A stretch of 64,000 nt of DNA from Lancefieldella parvula (GCA_023300185.1 CP097092.1:992001-1056000); one strand, 5' to 3'. Positions 30,197-39,769 are shown, numbered from the stretch's first letter. The notes: generated from the sequence alone by a model not told the origin. Translations and numbers: made by a program.

Positions 30197-31330
30197 CTAT
30201 TTAGCAGAAAATTTCTGTTTGACCTGCCTCATCAGCCACTGGAACACCATAACTACAACAATTGTGACTACAAAGACAAAGATGCCTCGTACAAAAGCGT
30301 TACCAAGCAAGCTGTACGGGAATCGACCAAGTCTTAGTCCCAAGAAGTTAATAACAGGAATCTGGAACAGATAAACTCCTAAAACACCAGCAGATACCGT
30401 GCTGATGCATTTCTTGACACCATCGGAAAGCTCCTGCAGCCTTGGCTCAAGATTCAGCACAAACAGGAACAAAGATGCCGCTTGTACTACACAAAGGAAG
30501 TTTTTAATAGCAACTGGATAACTCTGATACGTCATTTCTGGAGTCAATGGGGTTCCAAAGTTGTTAGCAATAAGTCCCCAGACAAACATAGCCGCAGACG
30601 AAAGTAAGAAAATTACAGCAAGTACTAAATTGTTTTTAGTAAATTTTGGAAGCTCATCGTAATACGTCTTAACGTAATATCCCAGCAGATAGTAGAAAAG
30701 GCCATCGCTGTTAAACGCAGCCCATCTAAACAGCTGATCAAAGTAAACACCACGAACGCCAATGAACTCAAGAAGCGGCAATCCAAAGCTCACAAAGAGC
30801 GTAAGCGCCATAACATAGAGCAGAGTCTCTTTCTTTTGAACTACCAGAGAAAGAACAGGTGTCAAAAGATACAGATACAAAATGGTATAGATGAACCAAA
30901 GCGTGCTATTGATATTGTTAGTCATAAAACGCTTAATAAAATCAACAACACCAGCACTTGCAGCAACCTCTTCGGCACCCCAAAACTTTGTAGGAAAAAG
31001 CACGTACATCAGATACACCACTGCGCTGCCAAAAATAAGCGCCATCAGCGTCTTTCTTGCACGCTTCATAAAGAATGTCTTTGTGGAGTATTTACTTCTA
31101 TATCCAAGCAAATTCATACCACTCAGCATAAAAAAGATGGGTACCGCGTAAATAAACGCAGCTTGCAGAGCTAAAGAGAAGGCCCATGTTTTAGTGTGCG
31201 CAAGAGAAAAAACGTTAAGCGAGGTATGCAGCATAACAACAGCAATACCTGCCAAAATGGTAAGAACATCTGCAAAAACAAAGCGCTTCTTGGTAGCAAT
31301 TGCTTTTGAAGAAACTGTAGCTTTTTCCAC
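30197..31330 (-). CDS. Acyltransferase-3 family membrane protein
   Basis: 377-aa integral membrane protein with about ten hydrophobic segments, of the acyltransferase_3 type (OatA/WecH-like) that moves acetyl or other acyl groups across the membrane onto sugars. Supporting segments near the N-terminus are RFVFADVLTILAGIAVVMLH (family R/H region) and AVPIFFMLSGMNLLGYR. There is no C-terminal SGNH hydrolase domain, unlike OatA. The GTG start at 31330 has GGGGAG upstream. The substrate cannot be read from the sequence; a cell-wall or surface sugar is plausible. Confidence 0.8.
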   Translation of the reverse strand: MEKATVSSKAIATKKRFVFADVLTILAGIAVVMLHTSLNVFSLAHTKTWAFSLALQAAFIYAVPIFFMLSGMNLLGYRSKYSTKTFFMKRARKTLMALIFGSAVVYLMYVLFPTKFWGAEEVAASAGVVDFIKRFMTNNINSTLWFIYTILYLYLLTPVLSLVVQKKETLLYVMALTLFVSFGLPLLEFIGVRGVYFDQLFRWAAFNSDGLFYYLLGYYVKTYYDELPKFTKNNLVLAVIFLLSSAAMFVWGLIANNFGTPLTPEMTYQSYPVAIKNFLCVVQAASLFLFVLNLEPRLQELSDGVKKCISTVSAGVLGVYLFQIPVINFLGLRLGRFPYSLLGNAFVRGIFVFVVTIVVVMVFQWLMRQVKQKFSAK

Positions 31331-31402
31331 GGGCTTCTCCCCAAATCAATCAATCTTCCTCTATGCTTAGTATACGAAAAGTACCAGCAGGAAAGAGGCA
31401 TC

Positions 31403-32629
31403 ATGGCAAATGTCGTTGACTATCTACACTGGCGCGGCGATCTCACGTTTGAAAATGACCCTTTTAACAACGTCGATAACCTGATTCTCTCAATCCTTTC
31501 CTATCTGGGATTTGGCGGCGTCGTGCCTTCTGAACGTAGCGAGAAGCGCGTTCAGCTTGGTGACGCTTGCGCCAAAATGCTGGAGAAACTTAAAGATGAC
31601 CCGTCTCTTATCACGGGATTTTCTCGCGTTGATGGAACTTTCCTTGAGGCACTGGTCAACGCTCCCCGCTTTGCCAACATTGAGCTTGGCCGCTATGTAG
31701 ACCGCATTAATGTCGAGAAAAACCTGCAGTTTGCAGCGTTTACCGCCTATCTTCCTACAGGACAGATATTTGTTTCTTTTAGAGGAACTGACGGCACGCT
31801 CGTTGGCTGGCGAGAAAACCTTAACCTTAGCTTCCAGGTTACGTCCGCTGATAAGTCGGCGGCACTATACCTTGAGAAACGTATTCGCGAACACCTTGCA
31901 GCAGGCAATAGCACTACCTGCGCAAATGTTATGGTTGGTGGCCACTCTAAGGGCGGCAACCTTGCGGCATATGCAGCAACAGTCTGCCCTGAAGAACTAC
32001 TCGGCACAATTGATCGCGTCTGGAGTAACGACGGTCCTAACATGTGTCCAGAAATTCTTCCCGCCACAGCCCACAAGGTGCTTGGAGATAAATACATCAG
32101 AATTTTGCCTGAGTTTAGTGTAGTTGGCATGATTTTTGATGATCCTGCTGTACCAAAGCTCATTGTAAAAAGCTCTGAGTCTGGCATGCTGGCGCACGAC
32201 GGCGTTTCATGGCAGGTCATGCGCGACACCTTTGAGCTTGCTGACGACTTCCAGCTGGAATGTAAAAAGATTAACGAGGCATTTAGCAACTGGTATAAAG
32301 AACTCCCGCTCTCTGATCGTGAGCACTTTACCAATGAGCTCTTTGACGCCCTCTCGGCAGGCGGAGCAGTCTATTTCAGCGACATTATTAGCTCGCCCGC
32401 AAACTTACAGCCTGTTGTTGCGGCACTCACTAAAACAGAAAAGCAAACCAAAGAAGTCTTCTTCGACCTCCTTAGTTCGCTTGTCAATGCATCCGCAACA
32501 TCTTTAATTGAAAATATTACCGAGTCATCGCAGATCTCTCAGATTACCTCTGCTATCTCGGAAAGTTTTGCCAAGCTTGATAAAGCCCAAAAGGAACTTA
32601 GGAAAGGTTCTCCTTCTTCAGACCAGTAA
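31403..32629 (+). CDS. Lipase-like DUF2974 alpha/beta hydrolase
   Basis: 408-aa cytoplasmic protein of the Mbeg1-like DUF2974 family. The nucleophile elbow is GGHSKGGNLAAYAA, and the preceding FVSFRGTDGTLVGWREN strand-turn is typical of lipase_3-like folds. Asp and His partners probably lie in the region around residues 230-260. No signal peptide is present. The ATG follows AGAGG and is divergent from the acyltransferase gene 72 bp away. The last 32 bp overlap the 3' end of the convergent holin-like gene. The substrate is unknown. Confidence 0.8.
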   Translation: MANVVDYLHWRGDLTFENDPFNNVDNLILSILSYLGFGGVVPSERSEKRVQLGDACAKMLEKLKDDPSLITGFSRVDGTFLEALVNAPRFANIELGRYVDRINVEKNLQFAAFTAYLPTGQIFVSFRGTDGTLVGWRENLNLSFQVTSADKSAALYLEKRIREHLAAGNSTTCANVMVGGHSKGGNLAAYAATVCPEELLGTIDRVWSNDGPNMCPEILPATAHKVLGDKYIRILPEFSVVGMIFDDPAVPKLIVKSSESGMLAHDGVSWQVMRDTFELADDFQLECKKINEAFSNWYKELPLSDREHFTNELFDALSAGGAVYFSDIISSPANLQPVVAALTKTEKQTKEVFFDLLSSLVNASATSLIENITESSQISQITSAISESFAKLDKAQKELRKGSPSSDQ

Positions 32630-32975
32630 GGCTAATCACAATTGAAGAGACAATTGAAATAACTATTGATCCCAGGATAGCGGTACCTAAAGAATCAATA
32701 GCAATGCCTGCATGCAGCAAATTCCTAGAAATAAAACTTGAAAGCTCAAGCATAAAAGCATTGATAAAGAGCGAGAAAATACCTAGGGTCAGCACATTAA
32801 TAGGCAATGAGAGTAGCTTAACAACAGGCTTAATGCCCGTATTGACTGCTGCGAGTACTAATGAGAACAGAATAGGACCTGCCCACGAGCCTCCCACAAT
32901 AGTTAGACCTGGAATTAAGGTGCAGGCCACCAACGTAGCAACAGTAGTTACGAGCCATGTTGCAACAAATGTCAT
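32598..32975 (-). CDS. Phage-holin-4-type small membrane protein
   Basis: 125-aa protein with about four membrane segments (VTTVATLVACTLIPGL, GPILFSLVLAAVN, LTLGIFSLFINAFMLEL, ILGSIVISIVSSIVISL), matching the 'phage holin family 4' group found in many bacteria without phages. The ATG at 32975 (MTFVATWLV) is chosen because AGAGAGG lies just upstream. It follows the ptsH terminator and overlaps the convergent hydrolase gene by 32 bp. The name is historical; a lytic role is not implied. Confidence 0.75.
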   Translation of the reverse strand: MTFVATWLVTTVATLVACTLIPGLTIVGGSWAGPILFSLVLAAVNTGIKPVVKLLSLPINVLTLGIFSLFINAFMLELSSFISRNLLHAGIAIDSLGTAILGSIVISIVSSIVISLTGLKKENLS

Positions 32976-32990
32976 ACTAACCTCTCTTTG

Positions 32991-33016
32991 AAAAAAGCCC
33001 GGCAAAAGCCGGGCTT
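32991..33016 (-). terminator. ptsH terminator
   Basis: Perfect stem AAGCCCGGC / GCCGGGCTT, loop of four, with a run of T on the minus strand, 27 bp after the HPr stop. Confidence 0.9.
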
Positions 33017-33043
33017 AACGTGCACAGTATGTAAGCCGTTAGC

Positions 33044-33316
33044 TTACTCGCCGAAGCCGCTGTCAACGAGAGCGACAAGAGCGTCAAGAGCTGCCTGCTC
33101 GTCAGCGCCGTCGCATGCAATCTCAATCTTGGTGCCAGTACCAAGGCCAGCAGCAAGAATCATCATGATGGACTTAGCGTTAACTGGTGCGGAGTCCTTG
33201 TCAACATTCTTGATGGTGACGTTGCTCTCAAACTTCTTTGCCTCAGAAACAAAGACGGATGCTGGACGAGCGTGAAGACCAGTTGCATTGATGATAGTAG
33301 TCTGCTTTGAAACCAT
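33044..33316 (-). CDS. ptsH: Phosphocarrier protein HPr
   Basis: 90-aa phosphotransferase-system carrier. The active histidine is H15 in TGLHARPAS, and the regulatory serine region is NAKSIMMIL (S49, equivalent to Ser46), so it could be phosphorylated by an HPr kinase. PTS enzyme I is not adjacent, so ptsH is a single-gene transcript closed by its own terminator. The start at 33316 has GGGGAG upstream. Divergent from the coiled-coil protein gene. Confidence 0.95.
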   Translation of the reverse strand: MVSKQTTIINATGLHARPASVFVSEAKKFESNVTIKNVDKDSAPVNAKSIMMILAAGLGTGTKIEIACDGADEQAALDALVALVDSGFGE

Positions 33317-33499
33317 AAGTGGACTCCCCTTCCGGAAACCAAAAATCTACTCGAGAGTTATTCTCGATTAATCGTTACTATCGTAACAAAACATAACGTA
33401 TTATATCCAATCTTATTTCCAGAAAGAACCAAATTAGACTATGATTTGCTCAAAAACAGGGTAAAAATAAAAAGTCGGAACTCTTATAGGAGGTTCACC

Positions 33500-34810
33500 A
33501 TGGCTGAAAACGATATCCAAAACTCTAAAACCGAGGATTTGGACACAATAGATACTCAAACAACAACTTCTGATGAACAGAATGAGTCTGAGAACACACC
33601 TGAAGTCAGCAAGTCCCAGGACATTCAAAAGATTGCCAAAGACACTACTCAGGTTGTAGCAAAGGGCGTAAGCAGTGCGTTTGAGAGCGCCACAACCGCT
33701 GTTGCAGAAGGTTTCCAGGCTACCAAAGAAGTCCACAACGCTGCCAAAGAGACAAACTCTGCAAAGCAAGAGCTTAAGCAGATGCAAGAACACCTTGCTC
33801 AAGACAAGCAAGACTTAGAGCACAGAGACTACGTGCAGAGTTCGTTTGATCAAATAATTGCTGAGCAAGAGAAAATTTTTGCAGAGACCGCTCAGGTCAT
33901 GAGTGATCAATCTACGCAGGTGGATCTTCTCACGGTTAAGAAAAACCAGCTTATTCAGAAGCTTGAACAGCAAAAAGTTGACGACGAAGCAAAGATTAAG
34001 CCTTACAAAGAAGTTGCTGCCACAGCAAAAGGCAGGCTGGATGATATCTCAAAGACAATCTCCGAGGCGCAGCGTGGTGTCAAAAACGCCGAGGCTCAGC
34101 TTAAAGAAGTTACCGAGAAACGCGATGCTGCTGTAGCGTCTGCAAATAAAGCACTGGAAAACTCCCAGGCAAGACAGCTTTCTCTGAGAGAAGAGCTTGC
34201 TGGTCTTAAGACAGACCCTGCTGCTAACCACGATGCAATTGTTCGTATTGAGGAAGACCTAAAGTCAGAGCTTGCTCGTGCAGAGCAGGCCCAAAAGCAA
34301 GTTGAGGAACTACAGAACTCTTTCCAGTCTTCACTTGAGATGGCACAAACGCATTACTGGACCCAGGGCAAATCGTTGGAGTCCTCAGAGTCTTCTATTG
34401 ATGCGGCTCGCAAAGATTATGAGCAGAAACAGCAAGAATATGACGCCGTAGTAGCTGAGGCCAATGCTCGTCAGAGGATTCTGAGCAAAGATATAGAGGG
34501 TCTTGAAGAGAAAATTAAGACAGCCAAGGAGCTCTTTAACGAGGCAGCAGATAAACATGATGAAGCACAGTCAGTCATTGATGACGCTAAAGAAATTCAT
34601 GCAACACCAGAAATTACTGAGCAGCTCAGAAAGTCTGTTAACGAGCAAGTAATTAACATCAATACCAAGCAGCTCACCCTTAAAGAGCTTATTACTGGCG
34701 AGAAAATCCTTCGAGAGACAACTCGTGGTCAGCGCATTGGCTTCATCATTGTTGTTCTTGGCATGATAGCGATTCTTGCGTCTTTTGTTTGGCTGATTTT
34801 TAACTGGTAA
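33500..34810 (+). CDS. Long coiled-coil protein with C-terminal membrane anchor, unknown
   Basis: 436-aa protein without a recognised family. An acidic Ser/Thr/Asn-rich N-terminus (1-50) is followed by a helical, Gln/Glu/Lys/Ala-rich coiled coil from about residue 70 to 400 and one hydrophobic helix near the end (FIIVVLGMIAILASFVWLIF), so it is probably tail-anchored with the coil in the cytoplasm. The ATG at 33500 follows AGGAGG and is preferred to an upstream start. A good terminator follows. The architecture recalls membrane-tethered spacers or curvature/division factors, but nothing proves this. Confidence 0.75.
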   Translation: MAENDIQNSKTEDLDTIDTQTTTSDEQNESENTPEVSKSQDIQKIAKDTTQVVAKGVSSAFESATTAVAEGFQATKEVHNAAKETNSAKQELKQMQEHLAQDKQDLEHRDYVQSSFDQIIAEQEKIFAETAQVMSDQSTQVDLLTVKKNQLIQKLEQQKVDDEAKIKPYKEVAATAKGRLDDISKTISEAQRGVKNAEAQLKEVTEKRDAAVASANKALENSQARQLSLREELAGLKTDPAANHDAIVRIEEDLKSELARAEQAQKQVEELQNSFQSSLEMAQTHYWTQGKSLESSESSIDAARKDYEQKQQEYDAVVAEANARQRILSKDIEGLEEKIKTAKELFNEAADKHDEAQSVIDDAKEIHATPEITEQLRKSVNEQVININTKQLTLKELITGEKILRETTRGQRIGFIIVVLGMIAILASFVWLIFNW

Positions 34811-34841
34811 TTTAGTCTTTGCCCAGACAAATCATCGTATG

Positions 34842-34875
34842 AAAAAAGTGCTCACACTACTGTGGGCACTTTTTC
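34842..34875 (+). terminator. Terminator after the coiled-coil gene
   Basis: Stem AAAAAGTGC(TC)ACA / TGTGGGCACTTTTT with a CTAC loop. Flanking A and T runs make it usable in both directions, serving the convergent queA as well. Confidence 0.85.
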
Positions 34876-34929
34876 TACATCTAAACTCTCAAGTTAAACG
34901 TAAGGGTCATGGTCACGTAACCAAACTCG

Positions 34930-36093
34930 CTAAATGATGATCATGGCATCACCAAATGACAAGAAGCGGTACTTCTCGTCAATGGCACTTTGATAGGCAT
35001 CCATAATCTGCTCGCGCGTTGCAAACGCAGAAACCAGCATCATCAAAGTTGAACGTGGAACGTGGAAGTTGGTCACCATGGTGTCTACCACGTGGAACGT
35101 AGAGCCTGGCATCAGGTATAGATTAGTAGTTGCATTTTCTCGAGCAACCATATCGCCTTTATGAGTCACTGCAGCAGAGTCTTCTGCCTCCTCAAAGCGA
35201 CGGGCAACAACAGGAGGCTCAGCTGCAGGAATCTGATTATCCCAAGCACTTTCAAGCGAGCGAACACTGGTAGTACCAATGGCAATAACCTTATGACCAG
35301 CGGCTTTGGTAGCCTTTACTGCTTCTACAACTTCTGGAGCTACGTGGTAGCGCTCGGTATGAATGACGTGCTTAGTAGGATCGTCCTCTGTTACCAACCT
35401 GAAGGTATCAATACCCACCTCTAGCTCAACAGATGCCCACTGAACACCCTTTGCTTTGATGGTTTCAATGAGCTCAGGAGTAAAGTGAAGACCCGCGGTA
35501 GGAGCTGCAGCAGAATGCTCGTCCTGCATAGCGTAGACCGTCTGGTACTTCTCTGGGTCTCCCTCGTACTGTGTAATATACGGAGGCAGTGGAACGTGGC
35601 CCGCCTCATGAATAGCCTCGTCAAGAGTGCGATCTCCCTGTGCTTCAAAACGCACCAGGCGACCTCCCCTGTTGTCGTCAACAAAGTCCACAATGGTGCC
35701 CGTCAACACAACAGGAGCTGAGTCAGGAGCATGCAAGCCACCTGCACGATATTCAATTACCGCGCCAGGCTTTAGACGCTTACCAGGATTTACCAGACAC
35801 TCCCATACACTACCCAAAGCATCAATGTCTTCTCGACGTTTTAAAAGCAGCGTTTCTGAGACGCCGCCCGTATTTTGCTTTTTACCTACAAGGCGAGCTG
35901 GCATAACGCGCGTCTGGTTAACTACAACCAAATCGCCCGGCTCAAGATACTCCACAATATCGGTGAAGTGCTTGTGCTCTATGCTGCCATCTTCTCTATG
36001 CAGTACCAAAAGCCTACAAGAGTCCCTTGGCTCAGCAGGAGCTTGTGCAATACGTTCTTCTGGAAGGATGTAATCAAAGTCGTCAGTTCGCAT
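34930..36093 (-). CDS. queA: tRNA preQ1(34) S-adenosylmethionine ribosyltransferase-isomerase
   Basis: 387-aa enzyme that transfers the ribose of SAM to preQ1 in tRNA to form epoxyqueuosine. The N-terminus MRTDDFDYILPEERIAQAPA, the VVNQTRVMPARL and AAPTAGLHFTPELIETI blocks, and the C-terminal FHVPRSTLMMLVSAF are typical. The ATG at 36093 is inside the end of queH (11-bp overlap), so the two genes are coupled. The product of QueA is the substrate of QueH. Confidence 0.95.
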   Translation of the reverse strand: MRTDDFDYILPEERIAQAPAEPRDSCRLLVLHREDGSIEHKHFTDIVEYLEPGDLVVVNQTRVMPARLVGKKQNTGGVSETLLLKRREDIDALGSVWECLVNPGKRLKPGAVIEYRAGGLHAPDSAPVVLTGTIVDFVDDNRGGRLVRFEAQGDRTLDEAIHEAGHVPLPPYITQYEGDPEKYQTVYAMQDEHSAAAPTAGLHFTPELIETIKAKGVQWASVELEVGIDTFRLVTEDDPTKHVIHTERYHVAPEVVEAVKATKAAGHKVIAIGTTSVRSLESAWDNQIPAAEPPVVARRFEEAEDSAAVTHKGDMVARENATTNLYLMPGSTFHVVDTMVTNFHVPRSTLMMLVSAFATREQIMDAYQSAIDEKYRFLSFGDAMIII

Positions 36094-36715
36094 GACGTGC
36101 TGCCTTTCTTGCGTCACGAGCTTCATGACGCTCTATCTGAGCCTCGGCCGCAGAATATCTGCAACCGCAATAATTTTGTCGATACATACCAAGCTCACGA
36201 GACTCTTTTGTAGCCTCTGGGTAAAACGGACGGAAATCTCTCCATACAGGCGTCAGTCCATGAGCGTGCGCAATGGACACCAGCTCATCCTCGCACGCAT
36301 CAAAGAGCTGATAGGGCGAGACAGCCAGTGTTGTAGAAACGTATTCAAACCCGCGCTCAGCCGCCACACGACAACTCTCTGCCAAGCGGATTGCGTAACA
36401 AGCACGACAGCGACGATCTCGCTCAAATCCCTGAGGGGCCACAGCTCGCTCCCACTGCTCTCGCGGATCTCCTGCCACAATCACCTCAACATGAGCCTCT
36501 TCTTGAGCCCACGCCAGTAAGGTTTGGAGGCGTCTGTCATGCTCCTCAACAGGCTGAATATTAGGGTTAGTCCAACAGATGGTTGGCTCAAAGCCCTCTT
36601 CTCTCAGATGCTTTAAAGGTTCAAGCGAGCATGGTCCGCAGCATGCATGAAGCAGCAGCGGTGTTCCTGGCTCTACTGAAAGAGTCTCAATTGACTGAAG
36701 CATGTTTGAAGCCAT
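36083..36715 (-). CDS. queH: Epoxyqueuosine reductase QueH
   Basis: 210-aa DUF208/QueH protein, the cobalamin-independent reductase for the last step of queuosine synthesis. The cysteine motifs HACCGPC (23-29), CRACY and NYCGC supply the iron-sulfur and disulfide residues. A poly-charged tail follows. It overlaps the CPBP gene upstream (TAATG) and queA downstream, giving one three-gene transcript. Genes making preQ1 are not in the window, so the cell may import that precursor. Confidence 0.93.
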   Translation of the reverse strand: MASNMLQSIETLSVEPGTPLLLHACCGPCSLEPLKHLREEGFEPTICWTNPNIQPVEEHDRRLQTLLAWAQEEAHVEVIVAGDPREQWERAVAPQGFERDRRCRACYAIRLAESCRVAAERGFEYVSTTLAVSPYQLFDACEDELVSIAHAHGLTPVWRDFRPFYPEATKESRELGMYRQNYCGCRYSAAEAQIERHEARDARKAARHAN

Positions 36716-37581
36716 TAGTTCTTCTCGCCTTGTGCCTTATAACATTTCCAACCTACTATAGCGCAGGCAGCAAGACATACAAAAATGGTAACAACGCTTG
36801 CTTCGATACCATACGCACCGCCCGAGATAAACTCAGATGCTGCAGGATACGCCGTTAAGAGCGTGGTAGGAAGAAGCGTAGTGGTAACCGAGATGCCCAG
36901 AATAGGGCCAGTCACAAAGTTCCAGATAAAGTGCATAGCAATGGTCATAAGCAGGTTATCAGTAAGCCAAAACACCAAGCCATAGAGAATGCCCATCAAA
37001 AAGACTGAGATTGCTGCGGCAATAGAGATGTTAGGCGTTAGTCCATACGTTGCGGTAAAGAGCACTGCTTGAAGCACAAGCGCTACAGGGAAAGAACTCT
37101 TAGCTGCAACACCAGTCTGTAGATAGCCTCTAAACAAGATTTCTTCTGCAGTAGACTCAATCAGGGTTGCCACAAGTAAGAAGAGAGCAGCAAAAATGTT
37201 ATAGGGAGCATTGAAGTTAAAATCAAAGCCTTCAATGAGCATGATAGAGCCAAAGGTAAACAGCACCATCAAAAAGCCAAAGGTAACTCCGCGCATAAAT
37301 CCTGGCCAGGAGCTTACTCGAAGACCTAAAGACCTAAAATCTCGCTTATTGACGCGGGTAATCCACACAAGGATTAAGCCACCTGCAAGCACACTTCCTA
37401 GAAGGCTCAACACGGCTGGAAGAATATCGTTTGGCGGAAGCTCTCCCATAACCATCAGCGGAATATGACACACAAACATGAGTAAAAGCGCAAGGTCAGC
37501 CACAAGGAAGGGCGTCACCACAGACTTTGGTGGATCCTTTAGGACAAACTCAAGGCTTGTCTTTGGCTTTTTTCTTCCCAC
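36715..37581 (-). CDS. CPBP-family intramembrane metalloprotease
   Basis: 288-aa membrane protein with about eight hydrophobic segments. The CAAX-protease/bacteriocin-processing motifs are visible: ESTAEEILFRGYLQ (Glu-Glu and Arg of motif 1), FLMGILYGLVFW (motif 2) and AMHFIWNF (His of motif 3). It starts at a GTG at 37581 after GGAGAG and overlaps queH (TAATG). The substrate is unknown, and the link to queuosine genes is probably only transcriptional. Confidence 0.85.
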   Translation of the reverse strand: MGRKKPKTSLEFVLKDPPKSVVTPFLVADLALLLMFVCHIPLMVMGELPPNDILPAVLSLLGSVLAGGLILVWITRVNKRDFRSLGLRVSSWPGFMRGVTFGFLMVLFTFGSIMLIEGFDFNFNAPYNIFAALFLLVATLIESTAEEILFRGYLQTGVAAKSSFPVALVLQAVLFTATYGLTPNISIAAAISVFLMGILYGLVFWLTDNLLMTIAMHFIWNFVTGPILGISVTTTLLPTTLLTAYPAASEFISGGAYGIEASVVTIFVCLAACAIVGWKCYKAQGEKN

Positions 37582-37708
37582 AAACTCTCCTTACATAATT
37601 TCTACTCACTATAGTATCGACTTCTGAATCTATTCGTGTAGTGAATCAAAAAAGATTAGAATAAGAAGATAATTTGCGTAATCTACTAATTCCAACTGCG
37701 AGGTATCC

Positions 37709-39748
37709 ATGGCCGAAAGCTACGACATGAACAACCGCCCTCATTTTCCTAAGCGCGCTGTCATTACCGGTGGTATGCCCTACGGTAACAAGAATCTCCA
37801 CTTTGGACATATTGCGGGCGTCTTTGTCCCAGCAGATTTCTTTGCTCGTTTCTTAAGAGATCGTATTGGCCAGAAAAACGTTTTGTTTATCTCGGGAACT
37901 GATTGCTATGGCTCTCCTATTGCAGAGGGCTATCGCAAAAAGGTTGAAGAAGAGGGCTACGAGGGCACCATCCTTGATTACGTTAATCATAATCACAACC
38001 TGCAGAAAAGCGCTCTTAACGCCTACAATATCTCGCTTGATTTCTACGGCGGTTCCGCGCTAGAACCCGCTGCAAAGATCCACGAAGAGATGGCTGACAG
38101 CATCATGCACCGCCTCTACGAGCGCGGTAAACTTTCCAAGCTTTCAACTAAACAGTTTTACGATACCGAGGCACAGACATTCCTTAACGGCCGTCAGGTC
38201 AATGGACGTTGCCCTATTAAGGGCTGCAAGTCAGAGAAGGCTTATGCAGAAGAATGCGACCTGGGTCATCAGTTCAACCCAGAGGAGCTCATTGCCCCTA
38301 TTTCGCAGCTCACCGGCACCACGCCAGAGCTTCGTCCTGCACCAAGCTGGTACTTTGACCTGTCACAATACAAAGAGTTCCTCAACAACCTGGTAGAAAA
38401 GTGGAAGAACAACCCACAGATTCGTTCAGTTGTTACTTCTACCGTTCAAGAGACTCTGACAGAGCCTATTATCTACATTCAAAATTCCTACCGCCAAGAC
38501 TTTGACGGCGTTGCCTTTTCCCTCCCAGCTCATAGCGTTATTGAGCCAGAAGGCAATGCATCTTCTTTCTCAGTTGTCTTTGAGAACTGGCAGGACAGAG
38601 ATGAAGCTCGCGAGAAACTCAAAGAGGCAGGAATTCGCTTTAGAACAAGCAAGACCCTTCTGCCTTACCGTATGACGGGCAACATTTCTTGGGGCCTTAA
38701 GTCTCCAGACATTGAAGATCTCAAAGACCTTACCATCTGGGTTTGGACTGAGTCTCTCTGGGCTCCTATCACCTTCACGCGTGCTGCTCTTTCTGAAGAC
38801 GCCAGCAATGGCGGCTCTCGCTACTCTTCCGATGAGTGGCGCGATTGGTGGTGCAGCGATGATGCAGCCGTCTACCAGTTTATTGGTCAGGACAACATCT
38901 TCTTCTACTGCATTGTCCAGAACCCACTGTGGGATGCGCTTGATTGGGGTCTTATCACCGATACTCCAGTTGCTAACTACCACATTCTCTTTATGAACAA
39001 GAAGGCCTCCAGCTCTGGTGCTATCAAGCCTCCAATGGCCGAGGAACTCCTTGAGTTCTACACTCCAGAACAGCTCCGCGCTCACTGGCTCTCGCTTGGC
39101 CTTGATCAGCGCGCCGTGTCCTTCTCGCCAAAGGCTTTTGATACCTCTGTATCCAGGAAGGGTAAAGATGGTCAGCCAGATCTTCTGGTAAAGGATGATC
39201 CTCGCGTTGTTGATCCAGCGCTCAAGGAGTCAGCGTTTCTCACTAACATCTTTAACCGCATGGCTCGTAGCTGCCTGTATGGTGCAGCCAATGCGTGTGG
39301 TGGTCACCTGCCTATCAGTGAGCCTCACCAGGAAGTTATCGATGCTGCTCAAGAGGTTCTGCTGAAGTACGAGCAGCTTGCATACGGCTTTGACGCACAC
39401 TCTGCACTTGCCGCTGTTGATGAGTACGCTCGCGCAGAAAACAAGCGTTGGGGCGAGGCTTCCAAGGCCGCTCAGGGCAATGACGAGGCCTACGACCAGG
39501 CACTTGCTGATGCATTCTATGCACTCAAGACCATCACGCTGCTTATGCACCCGGCTGTTCCGGAAGGCTGCGAGCGCATTGCAGATGCTCTCAACTTCCC
39601 ACATGAGGAGTTCTTCTCTTGGGAGAACGCCTTTATGGGTCCAAAAGAGCTTGCAGCAAAGCTTGGCCAGAGCGCAGAGGAGCACCAGCTTGAAGAGCTC
39701 CCTCCTCGCTTTGACTTCTTCAAAGCACATCCAAGCCAGAAGAACTAA
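37709..39748 (+). CDS. metG: Methionyl-tRNA synthetase, divergent KMSKS subtype
   Basis: 679-aa class I synthetase. The HIGH box is HFGH (31-34) after GGMPYGNKNL. A zinc-type insertion carries CPIKGCKSEKAYAEECDLGH. The KMSKS loop reads KKASSSG (431-437), so the second catalytic Lys is replaced by Ser, and VWTESLWAP stands where most MetRS have WxDAPIGY. An anticodon-binding helical domain follows. This fits a known divergent MetRS lineage; with no other metG in view it may be the only one. No C-terminal tRNA-binding (EMAP) domain is present. Divergent from the CPBP operon. Confidence 0.88.
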   Translation: MAESYDMNNRPHFPKRAVITGGMPYGNKNLHFGHIAGVFVPADFFARFLRDRIGQKNVLFISGTDCYGSPIAEGYRKKVEEEGYEGTILDYVNHNHNLQKSALNAYNISLDFYGGSALEPAAKIHEEMADSIMHRLYERGKLSKLSTKQFYDTEAQTFLNGRQVNGRCPIKGCKSEKAYAEECDLGHQFNPEELIAPISQLTGTTPELRPAPSWYFDLSQYKEFLNNLVEKWKNNPQIRSVVTSTVQETLTEPIIYIQNSYRQDFDGVAFSLPAHSVIEPEGNASSFSVVFENWQDRDEAREKLKEAGIRFRTSKTLLPYRMTGNISWGLKSPDIEDLKDLTIWVWTESLWAPITFTRAALSEDASNGGSRYSSDEWRDWWCSDDAAVYQFIGQDNIFFYCIVQNPLWDALDWGLITDTPVANYHILFMNKKASSSGAIKPPMAEELLEFYTPEQLRAHWLSLGLDQRAVSFSPKAFDTSVSRKGKDGQPDLLVKDDPRVVDPALKESAFLTNIFNRMARSCLYGAANACGGHLPISEPHQEVIDAAQEVLLKYEQLAYGFDAHSALAAVDEYARAENKRWGEASKAAQGNDEAYDQALADAFYALKTITLLMHPAVPEGCERIADALNFPHEEFFSWENAFMGPKELAAKLGQSAEEHQLEELPPRFDFFKAHPSQKN

Positions 39749-39769
39749 AACACGCAGCTAGGAGCATAC

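Noticed and set aside
37582..37708. T-box or SAM riboswitch before metG
   Set aside because: The gap is 127 bp, shared with the divergent operon, and shows no T-box sequence, anti-terminator or paired stems.
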